Shown here: piece by piece, positions 8,073 to 16,568 of the stretch
Layout of the letters: every line of letters starts with the position of its first letter
Numbering within the stretch: position 1 is the stretch's first letter
Assembly: GCA_019744815.1 (NCBI GenBank)
Contig: JAIEUA010000006.1
Location: 248,001 to 312,000, forward strand
Length of the DNA stretch: 64,000 nucleotides
Direction: 5' to 3'
Origin: Phycisphaerales bacterium
GTDB taxonomy: Bacteria; Planctomycetota; Phycisphaerae; Phycisphaerales; UBA1924
Position numbers and translations under genes: made by a program
Notes under the pieces: generated by a model
Database searches by the model: none
Told to the model about the DNA's origin: nothing
Seen by the model: the letters and a program-made list of their open reading frames with translations, nothing else

Positions 8073-8933
8073 TCAGACCTTGCTCGCGATCATCTCAAAC
8101 ACCGGCGGCAGCAGCACAAACGCCGTCTCGTCGGTGCTGATTGAAGCGAGATCCTTGAGCGCCGCGTCGCACTCTTCACGGGACAGCTGCCCCATCTCGA
8201 CCAGCTTGGGCAGGAAGGCATTGAAGAACGTCCACGGCCAGTGCCACATGCTGGTGTTCGGGCGGCCGATCCGCTGCTGGACATCGAGGTGGTCGATCTC
8301 GAAGCCGTGGTGCTTGGCGATGCGGGGGAGCTCGCCCATCACGTCCGGATTGCCGCCGCGGGCGCGCCAGGAGCGAGCGACGGCAGCGACAGCCTTCGTG
8401 AAGGCTTCCTTCTTGGGCGCGATTGTCATGCCCTGCTCGTAGTTGAAGTAGTCCTGCACCACGATCTTGCCGCCCGGACGGAGGACGCGGCGGAGGCCCT
8501 TGATCACCTCGCCCGGGCTGCTGACAAAGCAGAAGACCCAGCGGACGTAGACGAGGTCGAAGTAGTCGTCGGTCGCGGGCGAGGGCAGGCAGTGGTCGAG
8601 GTGCTGAGCGTCGCCGAGCACGCGGTCGATGTTGGAGAGCTTCCGGGCCTCGGCTTCCTGACCGAGCTGCTTGAGGAACCCGGCGGATTCATCGACGCCC
8701 ACAACGCGTCCGGTGGGGCCGACGATCTGGGCCAGGTCCAGTGTCGCGTGACCCGGGCCGCAGCCCAGGTCGAGGACGCGCATGCCCGGCTGCACTCCGG
8801 CGCGGATCCAGAGCGAGAACGAGGCGTTGCTCCACAGTCGGTGCTGCAGCCCCAGGCGGAAGGACTCGTCCGACCCGGTGCCCAGGACGTACGGCTGCTC
8901 AGACTTCGCGGTCGCGGTGCTCGAGGGGCTCAT
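8073..8933 (-). CDS. SAM-dependent class I methyltransferase
   Basis: A 286-aa soluble methyltransferase. The SAM-binding glycine loop VLDLGCGPGHA is at about residues 53-63, followed by the acidic ribose-binding strand VVGVDES. A post-I region (RVLGDAQHLDHCLP) and LVYVRWVFCFV follow, in the style of UbiE/Methyltransf_25 enzymes. The acceptor substrate cannot be read from sequence. The C-terminal 100 residues are an extra helical region. The start has no ribosome site but a TACCAT hexamer 6 nt upstream, so the mRNA is probably leaderless. It stands alone between two oppositely oriented genes. Confidence 0.85.
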   Translation of the reverse strand: MSPSSTATAKSEQPYVLGTGSDESFRLGLQHRLWSNASFSLWIRAGVQPGMRVLDLGCGPGHATLDLAQIVGPTGRVVGVDESAGFLKQLGQEAEARKLSNIDRVLGDAQHLDHCLPSPATDDYFDLVYVRWVFCFVSSPGEVIKGLRRVLRPGGKIVVQDYFNYEQGMTIAPKKEAFTKAVAAVARSWRARGGNPDVMGELPRIAKHHGFEIDHLDVQQRIGRPNTSMWHWPWTFFNAFLPKLVEMGQLSREECDAALKDLASISTDETAFVLLPPVFEMIASKV

Positions 8934-8939
8934 GCGGGG

Positions 8940-8945
8940 ATGGTA
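8940..8945 (-). promoter_or_regulatory. -10 box of leaderless methyltransferase mRNA
   Basis: TACCAT on the minus strand ends 6 nt before the ATG at 8933. That spacing puts the transcription start at or next to the initiation codon. Inferred from the pattern shared with other genes here. Confidence 0.45.
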
Positions 8946-9078
8946 GGTGCCGGGCCGGTTTTGCCGTCGGCTACGATCGGTCGATAGGTGTGGGAACGAG
9001 CGCTTCGTGCTGCGTGGATGTCACGGCTTGGCGGCTAAGGGCCCGGGCGTGCGTCCGTCACGGTGACCAGGACGCTCG

Positions 9079-9110
9079 CACGGCTTGACCGCCGAGCCGG
9101 TCAAGCCGTG
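9079..9110. promoter_or_regulatory. 13-bp hairpin ahead of the MFS gene
   Basis: CACGGCTTGACCG and CGGTCAAGCCGTG form a perfect 13-bp stem with a 6-nt loop. It ends 38 nt before the MFS start and is in position for attenuation or for mRNA protection. No U-tract is visible. Confidence 0.45.
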
Positions 9111-9148
9111 GCCCCCAGTCGGTATCCCCCGCTCGGACACGGACGTCC

Positions 9149-10501
9149 ATGGCCCTCGTGCCGCCTTTTCTTCCTTCTCGCTTCCCGCTCATGTCGCGGC
9201 CTTCGTACGCGATCGAGCTGGCCACCACGTTCTGCTTCTCAGTCGCCCTCGCGGTCGTCGAGGGCGGCGTCCTGGGCAACATCGCCAAGCGCCGCTTCGA
9301 GGATGAAGTCTCGCCGCTGACGCTGAACTTCTTTGTCGCCGTCATCGCCGCGGCTCCGGACCTGGCGAACATCTTCTCGTTCATCTGGTCGAGCCTCAGC
9401 CACGGGCGTGCCAAGGTGCCGATCGTGAACCTGCTGCAGCTCGCGGTGGTCTCGCTGATCGCGCTCATGGCCTTCACGCCCGAGTCGCTGACGGGTCTCA
9501 TCGTCCTCACCGTGCTGGCGATGCTCGCCCGCACCTGCTGGTCGGGCATCATCACCCTCCGCCCCACGATCTGGCGCAGCAACTACCCCCGCGCGATGCG
9601 GGCCACCGTCGTCGGCAATCTCTACACCGTGCAGGTGATGATGGTCGCACTGGTCGGCATCGTCGTCGGCATGATCATGAACGTGCGTCCGGATTCGCTC
9701 CCGATGATCTTCATCGCGGTCGCCGGCGTCGGCTTGGGCGCGTTCATCGCGACCCGCAGACAGCGGGTGCGGCGTGAGGACTCGATGCTCCAAGGCGAGC
9801 GGGACGCCGTCGCGGTCATGAAGCCCTGGCAAGGTCCGGCCATCGTGCTCCAGGTGTTGCGGCGCGACAAGATGTGGGCCAAGTTCATGCTCTGGATGTT
9901 CGTCCTGGGCCTTGGCAACATGCTCATGGGGCCGGTGCTGACGATCGTCCTGAAAGATCAGTTCAACCTCGGCTACCTTGAGAGCATCCTCATCACCAGC
10001 TCCATCACCGCTCTGGTGATGCCAATCTCGATCCCGCTCTGGGCCCGGTACCTCGACCGCTCGCACGTCGTGAAGTTCCGAGCCACGCAGACGTGGGTCT
10101 TCGTCGTCTCCGCGAGCACGGCCTGCATCGGCGTGCTGACGCACCGAGTGGAGTGGATGTACGTGACGGCGGTCCTGCAGGGCATCGCCTACGGCGGCGG
10201 CTCGCTCGCATGGAACCTCGGGCACGTCGATTTCGCCCCGCCTTCACAGACCAGCCAGTACATGGCCAGCCACGTCACCCTCAACGGCATCCGAGGCCTG
10301 CTCGCGCCGTTCATCGCGGTGGGGCTGTACAACGTCGTCGTCGCCAGCGGCTGGGACGCGTTGGGAATGGACCCTCCTTCTCAAGCGGCGGCGGTGGTCT
10401 TCGCGCTCAGCGCCGTCATGAGCGCCGTCGGTGCCGCGGGATTCGGGATGCTGCTCCGCGAGATGCAGGCCGGCGGGCGCATCGGTCCGCGGTCGCGCTG
10501 A
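9149..10501 (+). CDS. Major facilitator superfamily transporter
   Basis: A 450-aa integral membrane protein with about 12 hydrophobic segments in two halves. The central cytoplasmic loop around residues 190-235 is basic and charged (TRRQRVRREDSM). The helix pattern and length fit an MFS permease. I see no motif that tells the substrate. The start could also be the ATG at 9191, which removes a 14-residue Pro-rich leader; neither has a clear ribosome site. A hairpin at 9079-9110 precedes it. Downstream the gene converges with hsp20 over a 153-nt gap containing imperfect GC-rich hairpins (for example CCGGAC/GTCCGG at 10590-10606). Confidence 0.8.
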   Translation: MALVPPFLPSRFPLMSRPSYAIELATTFCFSVALAVVEGGVLGNIAKRRFEDEVSPLTLNFFVAVIAAAPDLANIFSFIWSSLSHGRAKVPIVNLLQLAVVSLIALMAFTPESLTGLIVLTVLAMLARTCWSGIITLRPTIWRSNYPRAMRATVVGNLYTVQVMMVALVGIVVGMIMNVRPDSLPMIFIAVAGVGLGAFIATRRQRVRREDSMLQGERDAVAVMKPWQGPAIVLQVLRRDKMWAKFMLWMFVLGLGNMLMGPVLTIVLKDQFNLGYLESILITSSITALVMPISIPLWARYLDRSHVVKFRATQTWVFVVSASTACIGVLTHRVEWMYVTAVLQGIAYGGGSLAWNLGHVDFAPPSQTSQYMASHVTLNGIRGLLAPFIAVGLYNVVVASGWDALGMDPPSQAAAVVFALSAVMSAVGAAGFGMLLREMQAGGRIGPRSR

Positions 10502-10654
10502 TGAACCCAAACGAAGAACCCCCCGTCGCCCCAGAATGGAGCAGCGAGGGGTTGCATGAACATCACCCATCCCCACTCAAGTTGTCACTCCGGACACCTC
10601 GTCCGGGGCTCGCCCCGTCATGCCTTGCTTGGCGCGGGGCGGCGGCATCGCTCG

Positions 10655-11140
10655 CTACTTGATCGCGATCTTGCGGGCCAGTGCCGCGGGTGCCTTGGGC
10701 AGAGTCACCGTCAACACGCCGTCCTTCAGGTCTGCAGTGACCTTGTCCTCGAGCACACCCTCCGGCAGCGAGATGCTGCGGGTGACGCTCTCGATGCGGC
10801 GTTCACGCCGGTGATACTTCGGCCCGTCGGCGGACTCCTCGTCCTTATCGATCTTGGTCTCGCTCCCGGTAACGCCCTTGATCGTGAGCACGCCGCTCTC
10901 GATCTCCAGCGTGATCTCCTCCTTCTTGAAGCCCGGCAGGTCCGCCGTCACCACGAACTCCTTCTCGGTCTCGGCGACATCGAGCGGCAGGAGATTCACC
11001 GGCGGCGCCACCACGCCCAGCGGCGCGGAGAAGAACGGATCCGCAAAGAGGTCGTTGAACAGCCTGCCCATGGTGGGGAAGCCGTTGGACCCATTCAGAA
11101 GAGTGCTCTCAACCGGACGACGACGCAGCATGATGTTCAT
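10655..11140 (-). CDS. Hsp20 / alpha-crystallin small heat-shock protein
   Basis: A 161-aa holdase chaperone that binds unfolding proteins in the cytoplasm. The alpha-crystallin domain spans about residues 50-145, with the hallmark ADLPGFKKEEITLEIESGVL and the closing GVLTVTLPK, followed by a short tail ending in IAIK (an I-x-I variant). The N-terminus carries the usual FxxLFADPFF region. The start at 11140 has an AAAGGAG ribosome site 6 nt upstream. The same frame stays open far upstream, but that part is antisense to the threonine aldolase and is not coding. A sigma-54-like promoter (11264-11279) and a 13-bp inverted repeat (11168-11229) lie in its leader region. Confidence 0.95.
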   Translation of the reverse strand: MNIMLRRRPVESTLLNGSNGFPTMGRLFNDLFADPFFSAPLGVVAPPVNLLPLDVAETEKEFVVTADLPGFKKEEITLEIESGVLTIKGVTGSETKIDKDEESADGPKYHRRERRIESVTRSISLPEGVLEDKVTADLKDGVLTVTLPKAPAALARKIAIK

Positions 11141-11167
11141 CGCATTCTCCTTTCCATAAAGGAAGAC

Positions 11168-11229
11168 GCGGCGGACGGAGGAAGCCGGAAACCCGGACGC
11201 CGAGCCGCTCGCCACGCTCCGTCCGCCGC
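11168..11229. promoter_or_regulatory. Inverted repeat in the hsp20 leader
   Basis: GCGGCGGACGGAG (11168-11180) and CTCCGTCCGCCGC (11217-11229) are perfect 13-bp inverted copies with a 36-nt centre. The structure begins about 28 nt before the hsp20 start. It could shape translation of a heat-shock mRNA, but it is not a recognisable ROSE or fourU thermometer and is not CIRCE. Confidence 0.5.
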
Positions 11230-11263
11230 TTTCCGAACGGCGAAGGCTCGGCATCAAGGAAAG

Positions 11264-11279
11264 TGCAACGCGTGTGCCA
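11264..11279 (-). promoter_or_regulatory. Sigma-54-type -24/-12 promoter of hsp20
   Basis: On the minus strand the sequence reads TGGCACACGCGTTGCA. It matches the sigma-54 consensus, with GG and GC elements separated by exactly 10 nt. It lies 124 nt upstream of the hsp20 start codon in the right orientation, giving an mRNA leader of about 110 nt. Sigma-54 itself is not in this window, so use of the site is inferred. Confidence 0.5.
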
Positions 11280-11476
11280 GTGGCGGCCGCCTGACGCCGA
11301 AGGCTCGCCCAACGCGTTGGCGGCGATGACCGCAACAGATGGTGCGAACGCCTTGCGAATCGGCCCGCGTTTATCCGGGACCTTGCCAGAGTGGCAGGCA
11401 GCGGGCTGTCAAAGTGAGCGTCGCCAGCGGCGAAACTCCGAGCCTTGGAATCTGCAGCCGGTTTGCCACGCGTCTC

Positions 11477-11482
11477 TAGAAT
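11477..11482 (+). promoter_or_regulatory. -10 box of leaderless threonine aldolase mRNA
   Basis: TAGAAT ends 6 nt before the ATG at 11489, and there is no ribosome site in between. The arrangement fits a transcript that starts at the initiation codon. Confidence 0.5.
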
Positions 11483-11488
11483 GTTCGC

Positions 11489-12559
11489 ATGCCCACCCAC
11501 CCCGCCCACCCCATTGACCTCCGCTCCGACACCGTCACCAAGCCCACGCCCGAGATGCGGCGGGTGATGGCCAACGCCGAGGTTGGTGACGAGGTGCTCG
11601 GTGATGACCCGACTGTCCAGAAGCTCGAGGCCAAGTTCGCCGAGAAGCTCGGCAAGCCCGCGGCGTGCTTCGTGCCCACCGGCACGATGGCCAACCAGAC
11701 GGCGATCCGGGCCCACACCGAGCCCGGCGACGAGGTCATCTGCTCCGAGGGTGGGCACATCATCCATTACGAGACCGGCGCGCCGGCCGCACTCGCGGGC
11801 GTCATGATCCGCACCATCCGCGGCGAGCGTGGGACCTTCGACGTGGACGACGTCACGCCGCTGGTCCGTCCCGACGCGTACCACTTCCCGCACAGCAAGT
11901 TGTTGATGCTGGAGAACACCCACAACCGCGGCGGCGGCACCGTTTGGCCGCTCGATCAGATTCAGCGGGTCTGTGCCGAGGGACGCCGCCACAACCTCAA
12001 GATCCACCTCGACGGCGCGCGGCTCTGGAATGCGCACGTCGCCACCGGCGTGCGCATGAGCGAGTACGCCAAGCCCTTCGACACCATCTCGTGCTGCTTC
12101 TCCAAGGGCCTCGGCGCGCCCGTTGGCAGCGCTGTCGCGGGCGATGAGGCGACTATCGCCCGCGTCCGTCGCTTCAAGAAGATGTTCGGCGGCATGGTGC
12201 GTCAGGTCGGCATTCTGGCCGCCGCGGCGATCTACGCCATGGACCACCACCTCGAGCGCATGGCTGAGGACCACGCCAACGCCCGCCGATTGGCGGAGCA
12301 CATCGGCAACATCAAGGGGCTGTCGGTCGCTCTGGGACCCGTCGAGACCAACATCGTCTACTTCGACCTCGGCAACGGCGTGAACATGAACGCGGCCCAA
12401 CTCTCCGAGCGACTCAAGGCCCGCAACGTGCACATGATGGCCACCGGGGTCCGGCGTATCCGTTGCGTCACGCATCTGGACGTGAACGCAGCCATGATCG
12501 ACGAGGCTGCCAAGGCGATCGAGGAAGTCGTCACCGGGCGCGTCGCCGTCGAGGTGTGA
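11489..12559 (+). CDS. ltaE: Low-specificity L-threonine aldolase
   Basis: A 356-aa PLP enzyme of fold type I that cleaves L-threonine or L-allo-threonine to glycine and acetaldehyde. It opens with the family signature [15 protein letters not shown], then [15 protein letters not shown] and the cofactor-cradling [22 protein letters not shown] and [11 protein letters not shown] supply substrate and PLP contacts. The Schiff-base lysine is K206 in [11 protein letters not shown]. The length is normal for the family. No ribosome site is seen; a TAGAAT hexamer sits 6 nt upstream. It is transcribed alone or with the peptidase gene that starts 27 nt after its stop. Confidence 0.93.
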   Translation: MPTHPAHPIDLRSDTVTKPTPEMRRVMANAEVGDEVLGDDPTVQKLEAKFAEKLGKPAACFVPTGTMANQTAIRAHTEPGDEVICSEGGHIIHYETGAPAALAGVMIRTIRGERGTFDVDDVTPLVRPDAYHFPHSKLLMLENTHNRGGGTVWPLDQIQRVCAEGRRHNLKIHLDGARLWNAHVATGVRMSEYAKPFDTISCCFSKGLGAPVGSAVAGDEATIARVRRFKKMFGGMVRQVGILAAAAIYAMDHHLERMAEDHANARRLAEHIGNIKGLSVALGPVETNIVYFDLGNGVNMNAAQLSERLKARNVHMMATGVRRIRCVTHLDVNAAMIDEAAKAIEEVVTGRVAVEV

Positions 12560-12574
12560 GTCGGCGGTCGCTGG

Positions 12575-12580
12575 TACAGT
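12575..12580 (+). promoter_or_regulatory. -10 box of leaderless C39 peptidase mRNA
   Basis: TACAGT ends exactly 6 nt before the ATG at 12587 with no ribosome site between. It suggests an own promoter within the 27-nt gap after the threonine aldolase gene. Confidence 0.45.
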
Positions 12581-12586
12581 GCTCGC

Positions 12587-13864
12587 ATGTTCCAGCCGCG
12601 GCGCCGCAAGCACAGCAAGCACGCCAAGCACCAGTGGGACCGGCCTCCGGCCGGTCAACGAGTCGTCGCTCGCGCAGCGTTCGCACCAGCGCTGTTCGCC
12701 GCAATCCTGCTGGTACTGGTTACTCCGCGATCAATCGCCGCGCCCTATGCGCATACCACCAGACTCTCGGAGTCACCGATCGAACTGCATCCCGAGCCCG
12801 CCGCCGCGCCGCTGAAGCAAGGCTCTGCGGTCGAGCATCTCGGCGACACCATCGCGGCCCCCGAGATCAACCCATTTATGGAAGCCTTGCTCTCGTGGAA
12901 CGTCGATGTGCCACCAGGCGCGGGCGTGCGGTTTGAGGTGCGAGTCGGGCTCCGGGATCGCAGCGCCGACGGCTCCGAGGCGTTGACGTACTCATGGTCG
13001 GACTGGCTCTTCCTCGGCGAGTGGGGCGATCTCCCGCCGCGGCTGCCGATCCGGACCGAGTTCGAGTTCGCGTCGACCGGTGGCAAGCCGCGGGCCCGCG
13101 GCGGGATCGAGGTCGACGCGCTGGTCAGCGATCAACCGCTCGATGCGATCCAGTGGCGAGCCGTCGCCGTTCGCGGCCTTCCCATCGCACCGGCCCACGA
13201 TCCCGGCGCGACCACCCGCCCGATCGTCATCCGCCGCGTCGCGATCTGCACCACCGCATCGCTTGATAAGACGCCGCAACACGTGCCGCTCGCGCCCCGC
13301 ACGCCTCCGGGACGGATCTCATCGGCCGAGTCGCTTGCGCGAGCGGTCCACGGCTACGCGATCGACGTCCCGTTCCGCAGCCAGCGCACGCCCGATCCTT
13401 TGCTCAGCGGCCGCCTCTGCTCGCCGACCAGCGTGTCGATGGTCCTCGCTTCGCACGGCGTGTCCCGCCCGGTGTTCGATGTCTCCAGCCGTGCGTACGA
13501 CATTCGTCACGACATCTTCGGCAACTGGCCCCGCAACATCCAAGCCGCGTACGCGTTGGGCGTGCCCGGGTACCTGACGCGATTCTCGCAGTGGAGCGAC
13601 GTCTACAACACGCTCGATGCCGGCACGCCGCTGGTCGTGAGCATCCAGGTCAAGAAGGGGGAACTCCGCGGCGCGCCGTACAGCGAAACCGGCGGGCACC
13701 TGATTGTCGTCCGTGGGTACGACGCCGCGGGCGACCTGCTTGTGAATGACCCCGCTAGCGGCGAGGAATCCAAGGGGCGACTTGTCTACAAGCGAGAGGA
13801 TCTGCAGAAGGTCTGGATGGAGCGCACGCTCGGAACGACCTATGTGCTCTCGCCGTTGAAGTGA
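12587..13864 (+). CDS. Exported C39-type cysteine peptidase
   Basis: A 425-aa exported protein with a long basic N-region and a hydrophobic core (about 30-48) ending at a signal-peptidase-like AAPYA. The middle (60-230) is a beta-rich domain I do not recognise. The C-terminal 190 residues are a Peptidase_C39_2-like papain fold: catalytic Cys278 in RLCSPTSVSMVLASHG, catalytic His371 in GGHLIVVRGYD, and the following LVNDP strand. It should hydrolyse peptide bonds outside the cytoplasm; the target is unknown. There is no ABC transporter next to it, so it is not a bacteriocin exporter. Residues 16-24 are encoded by a copy of the dispersed 24-bp palindrome, which lengthens the signal-peptide N-region. 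Confidence 0.85.
   Translation: MFQPRRRKHSKHAKHQWDRPPAGQRVVARAAFAPALFAAILLVLVTPRSIAAPYAHTTRLSESPIELHPEPAAAPLKQGSAVEHLGDTIAAPEINPFMEALLSWNVDVPPGAGVRFEVRVGLRDRSADGSEALTYSWSDWLFLGEWGDLPPRLPIRTEFEFASTGGKPRARGGIEVDALVSDQPLDAIQWRAVAVRGLPIAPAHDPGATTRPIVIRRVAICTTASLDKTPQHVPLAPRTPPGRISSAESLARAVHGYAIDVPFRSQRTPDPLLSGRLCSPTSVSMVLASHGVSRPVFDVSSRAYDIRHDIFGNWPRNIQAAYALGVPGYLTRFSQWSDVYNTLDAGTPLVVSIQVKKGELRGAPYSETGGHLIVVRGYDAAGDLLVNDPASGEESKGRLVYKREDLQKVWMERTLGTTYVLSPLK
12633..12656 (+). repeat. Dispersed 24-bp palindrome inside the C39 peptidase signal peptide
   Basis: This 24-bp unit is identical to the right arm, read in reverse, of the repeat at 59-82 and differs by one base from the arm at 17-40. It folds as GACCGGCC/GGCCGGTC. 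Here it is in frame and encodes part of the N-region of the signal peptide (WDRPPAGQ). Confidence 0.8.
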
Positions 13865-13871
13865 GCGGCAC

Positions 13872-13902
13872 GGAAAGAAACAAGGCCCCGTCAGGGGCCT
13901 TG
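13872..13902 (-). terminator. Terminator of the PEP-CTERM-like gene
   Basis: CAAGGCCCC / GGGGCCTTG form a perfect 9-bp stem with a 4-nt loop at 13881-13902. On the minus strand it is followed by TTTCTTTCC. It ends the minus-strand gene whose stop is at 13944 and also lies 16 nt after the converging peptidase gene. Confidence 0.85.
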
Positions 13903-13943
13903 CTTGCTGAAAGATCTTCACGGAAAGTCACTTCGCGCCAAGC

Positions 13944-14693
13944 TCAGCGGCGCCGACGGGCCGCGAGCAGGCCGCCGAAGGCGAGCAGGCCCGCCGTGCC
14001 CGGCGTGGGGACGAAGGTGATATCAAAGACCATGTTGATCTCGTTGATGATGGCGGAGCTTCCGACCACACCGTTCCAGACCACCGCCGATCCCATCTCG
14101 GGCAGGGTGCGGGCGTTGGTGAGCGCGGTACTGGTCGCGATCGGTGACACGAAGCCGTTCGCGGGCGACCACAGCGCACTGAAGATCGACACGCTCGAGA
14201 TCGCGCCGGGCAGGTTGTCCCACAAGAGGCCGTTGCTTCCGAGCACGTTGGAGCCGACATCGAATCGGCCCAGTGTCATCGCCTGCCCGCCGATGGTAAT
14301 GCCGTTGACCCACAGGTTGGAGCTGTCGGTCGTGAACGCCGCGACCACGACGCGAAGCACGTTCGGGGCGATCAACGTCTGAGCGGTTCCGATCCGCACC
14401 GTGGCGCCGCTGCCGATCAGCGTGCCGTGGTTCGTGGTCGAGCCGTAGGCGAACGTCGTCGTACGACCGGCGGTCGTGACGAAGCCCGCACCGGCCGAGG
14501 ACTGCCCAAGGACCGCGGCGGCGTACGTGTCGCCCGGCGTGATCGCGAAAAGGTTGGGATCCAGCTCGGTGAACCGGGTCAGGTTGCCCGGGTTCGTCAC
14601 GAGCCCGTCGGCGACATTCGCTTCAAAGGCCGCGACGGCGGAGCCCGACGCGCACGCGATGGCGCCGCAGATGCCCAGAAGAACGCTTCTCAT
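13944..14693 (-). CDS. Exported PEP-CTERM-like protein
   Basis: A 249-aa secreted protein. The start at 14693 is preceded by AGGAGAGAGG about 6 nt upstream and gives a signal peptide ending SAVAAFEA. The body is a beta-rich domain of unknown function. The C-terminus reads VPTPGTAGLLAFGGLLAARR and then two more arginines: a short Pro motif, one hydrophobic helix and a basic end. This is the planctomycete variant of the PEP-CTERM sorting tail, processed by an exosortase in related bacteria. No exosortase gene is in the window. A hairpin of 11 bp with one mismatch lies in its 5' leader (within 14726-14752). The gene has its own terminator. Confidence 0.8.
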   Translation of the reverse strand: MRSVLLGICGAIACASGSAVAAFEANVADGLVTNPGNLTRFTELDPNLFAITPGDTYAAAVLGQSSAGAGFVTTAGRTTTFAYGSTTNHGTLIGSGATVRIGTAQTLIAPNVLRVVVAAFTTDSSNLWVNGITIGGQAMTLGRFDVGSNVLGSNGLLWDNLPGAISSVSIFSALWSPANGFVSPIATSTALTNARTLPEMGSAVVWNGVVGSSAIINEINMVFDITFVPTPGTAGLLAFGGLLAARRRR

Positions 14694-14969
14694 GCCTCTC
14701 TCCTTCAACAAGAACAAAATGACCACGCCGCCCTGAACACTTCAGGACGGCACTGCACCTGCCTTGCGAAGGGGTCCGCGCTGGCGGAAGCGCGGCGTCT
14801 TGTCCCTCTCCGCGAGACAGGGGGCCAGCATACCGCCGAGACGCAACTTCTCCAAGCCGATTCTGCCCCAGAGCACGAGCCCAGAGGGCTCTGGCGGCCC
14901 GAGAACGGCACAGGCCAACGGACGGAGTCGCTAGAACCACTCTGCCTGGCTCGGTCAGGTCTTTGTTGG

Positions 14970-14975
14970 TATCCT
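14970..14975 (+). promoter_or_regulatory. -10 box of leaderless comM mRNA
   Basis: TATCCT ends 6 nt before the ATG at 14982. No ribosome site is present. Confidence 0.45.
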
Positions 14976-14981
14976 CATTCC

Positions 14982-16565
14982 ATGCTCGCCCGCGTCCAAT
15001 CTTCGCTCCTCCAGGGCATCGACGCCCTGCCCTGCGAGATCGAGATCGATCACGACAACACCAAGATGGACGAGAAGTTCATCACCATCGTCGGCCTGCC
15101 CGACGCCGCGGTGAAGGAGTCGATCGAGCGCGTCAAGAGCGCCCTCATCAACAGCGGCTACTTCTTCCCGCTCGGTCGCGTGCTCGTGAACCTCGCGCCC
15201 GCTGATATTCGCAAGGAAGGCCCGGTCTACGACCTGCCGATCGCGGTGGGGGCGCTGATGGTCCAGGGCATCGCCGCGGCTCCCAAGGGGCCGAAGAAGG
15301 CGGGGCCCTCCGGCGTCGTCGTCACCGAAGCGCCGGGTATCGATCCGCGTCGTTTCCTTTTCGCCGGCGAGCTCGCGCTCGACGGCCGCCTGCGCCCGAT
15401 CAAGGGCGCGATCGCGCTCGCCTCCCTCGCCAAGCAGCGCGGCTATCAAGGCGTGGTGATCCCGCACGACAACGCCGCGGAAGCCGCCGTTGTTCAGGGC
15501 CTTGACGTCCTCGGCGTTCGCACGCTCGCCGAGGTCGTGGGCCTGCTCACCGGCCACCTCGAGCCCGCGCCCTTCCCCGCGCCCGATGTCGCGCAGTTGC
15601 TTCAGTCCGCCGCCGCGCCGATCGACTTCGCCGAGATCAAGGGTCAGGAGAGCGTGAAGCGGGCGATCGTGGTCGCCGCCGCGGGCGGGCACAACATCGT
15701 CATGCTCGGGCCCGCGGGCACCGGCAAGACGATGATGGCCAAAGCCCTTCCCGGCGTGCTGCCGCCGCTGACGCCCGAGGAAGCGATTCAGATCACCCGC
15801 ATCTACTCCGCGGCAGGCCAGCTCGAACCGGGTCAGGGGCTCGTGTCGCGCCGCCCGGTGCGCACGCCGCACCACACCGCCAGCGCCGCCGCCATCGTCG
15901 GCGGCGGCATGATCCCCCGTCCCGGCGAGATCTCCCTCGCCCACCACGGCGTGCTCTTCCTCGACGAACTGCCCGAGTTCCCCCGCGACGTACTCGAGAC
16001 GCTCCGCCAGCCGCTCGAAGATCATGTCGTCACCATCGCCCGCTCGCACAGCGCCGTGCGATTCCCCGCGAACTTCATGCTCGTCGCCGCCATGAACCCG
16101 ACCCCCAAAGGCGACGTCGCCCCCGGCGACGTCGGCAAGCGCGAGATGGAGCGCTACCTCGCCAAGCTCAGCGGCCCGCTGCTCGACCGCATCGATATCC
16201 ACATCGAAGCCCCCGCGGTTCCGTTCAAGGAGCTGTCGCGCCGGGACACGCAGGCCCCGGGCACGAGCTCGGCCCAGATGCGCGAGCAAGTCGCCGCGGC
16301 CCGCACGCTGCAGATCCAGCGTCAAGGCGCGACGACTCCCAATGCGCGCCTCAGCGGCAAGCAGCTCGACACCCTCTGCCCGATGGACGAATCGGCCACC
16401 GCGATGCTCGGCCAGGCGATGGGCGGCCTGGGTCTCTCGGCTCGCGCCTACGACAAGATCCGCCGCGTCAGCCGCACCATCGCGGACCTCGCGGGCGCCG
16501 AAGTCGTCGCCTCCGATCACGTCGCCGAGGCGGTGCAATACCGCCTGCTGGACCGTAAAGTCTGA
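14982..16565 (+). CDS. comM: ComM/YifB family Mg-chelatase-like AAA+ ATPase
   Basis: A 527-aa AAA+ protein. An N-terminal ribosomal-S5/Lon-like domain (about 20-180, starting QSSLLQGIDALPCEIEID and containing IVGLPDAAVKES) is followed by the ATPase core: Walker A GPAGTGKT at 243-250, Walker B VLFLDELPEF around 324-333 (D328, E329), sensor-like AAMNPTP, and a C-terminal Mg_chelatase_C region (RAYDKIRRVSRTIADL). In naturally transformable bacteria ComM is a helicase that extends branch migration during integration of foreign DNA. The zinc-type Cys cluster common after the sensor is missing here, since the segment after AAMNPTP lacks cysteines. The frame is open upstream to 14427 but that part overlaps the divergent gene and is not used. 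Confidence 0.92.
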   Translation: MLARVQSSLLQGIDALPCEIEIDHDNTKMDEKFITIVGLPDAAVKESIERVKSALINSGYFFPLGRVLVNLAPADIRKEGPVYDLPIAVGALMVQGIAAAPKGPKKAGPSGVVVTEAPGIDPRRFLFAGELALDGRLRPIKGAIALASLAKQRGYQGVVIPHDNAAEAAVVQGLDVLGVRTLAEVVGLLTGHLEPAPFPAPDVAQLLQSAAAPIDFAEIKGQESVKRAIVVAAAGGHNIVMLGPAGTGKTMMAKALPGVLPPLTPEEAIQITRIYSAAGQLEPGQGLVSRRPVRTPHHTASAAAIVGGGMIPRPGEISLAHHGVLFLDELPEFPRDVLETLRQPLEDHVVTIARSHSAVRFPANFMLVAAMNPTPKGDVAPGDVGKREMERYLAKLSGPLLDRIDIHIEAPAVPFKELSRRDTQAPGTSSAQMREQVAAARTLQIQRQGATTPNARLSGKQLDTLCPMDESATAMLGQAMGGLGLSARAYDKIRRVSRTIADLAGAEVVASDHVAEAVQYRLLDRKV

Positions 16566-16568
16566 GGA

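Noticed and set aside
11101..11110. CIRCE operator near hsp20 (GAGTGCTCTC)
   Set aside because: It lies within the coding sequence and the other half, TTAGCACTC at 9-nt spacing, is absent.
11141..12658. Upstream extension of the Hsp20 frame to about 667 codons
   Set aside because: The extension is antisense to threonine aldolase and has no homology. A good ribosome site marks the start at 11140.
12587..13864. Bacteriocin-processing C39 ABC transporter
   Set aside because: No ABC or membrane domain is present and the peptidase domain is C-terminal in an exported protein.
14427..14981. 185-codon N-terminal extension of ComM
   Set aside because: It overlaps the divergent PEP-CTERM-like gene and its leader and lacks any family sequence. 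ComM starts normally at 14982.
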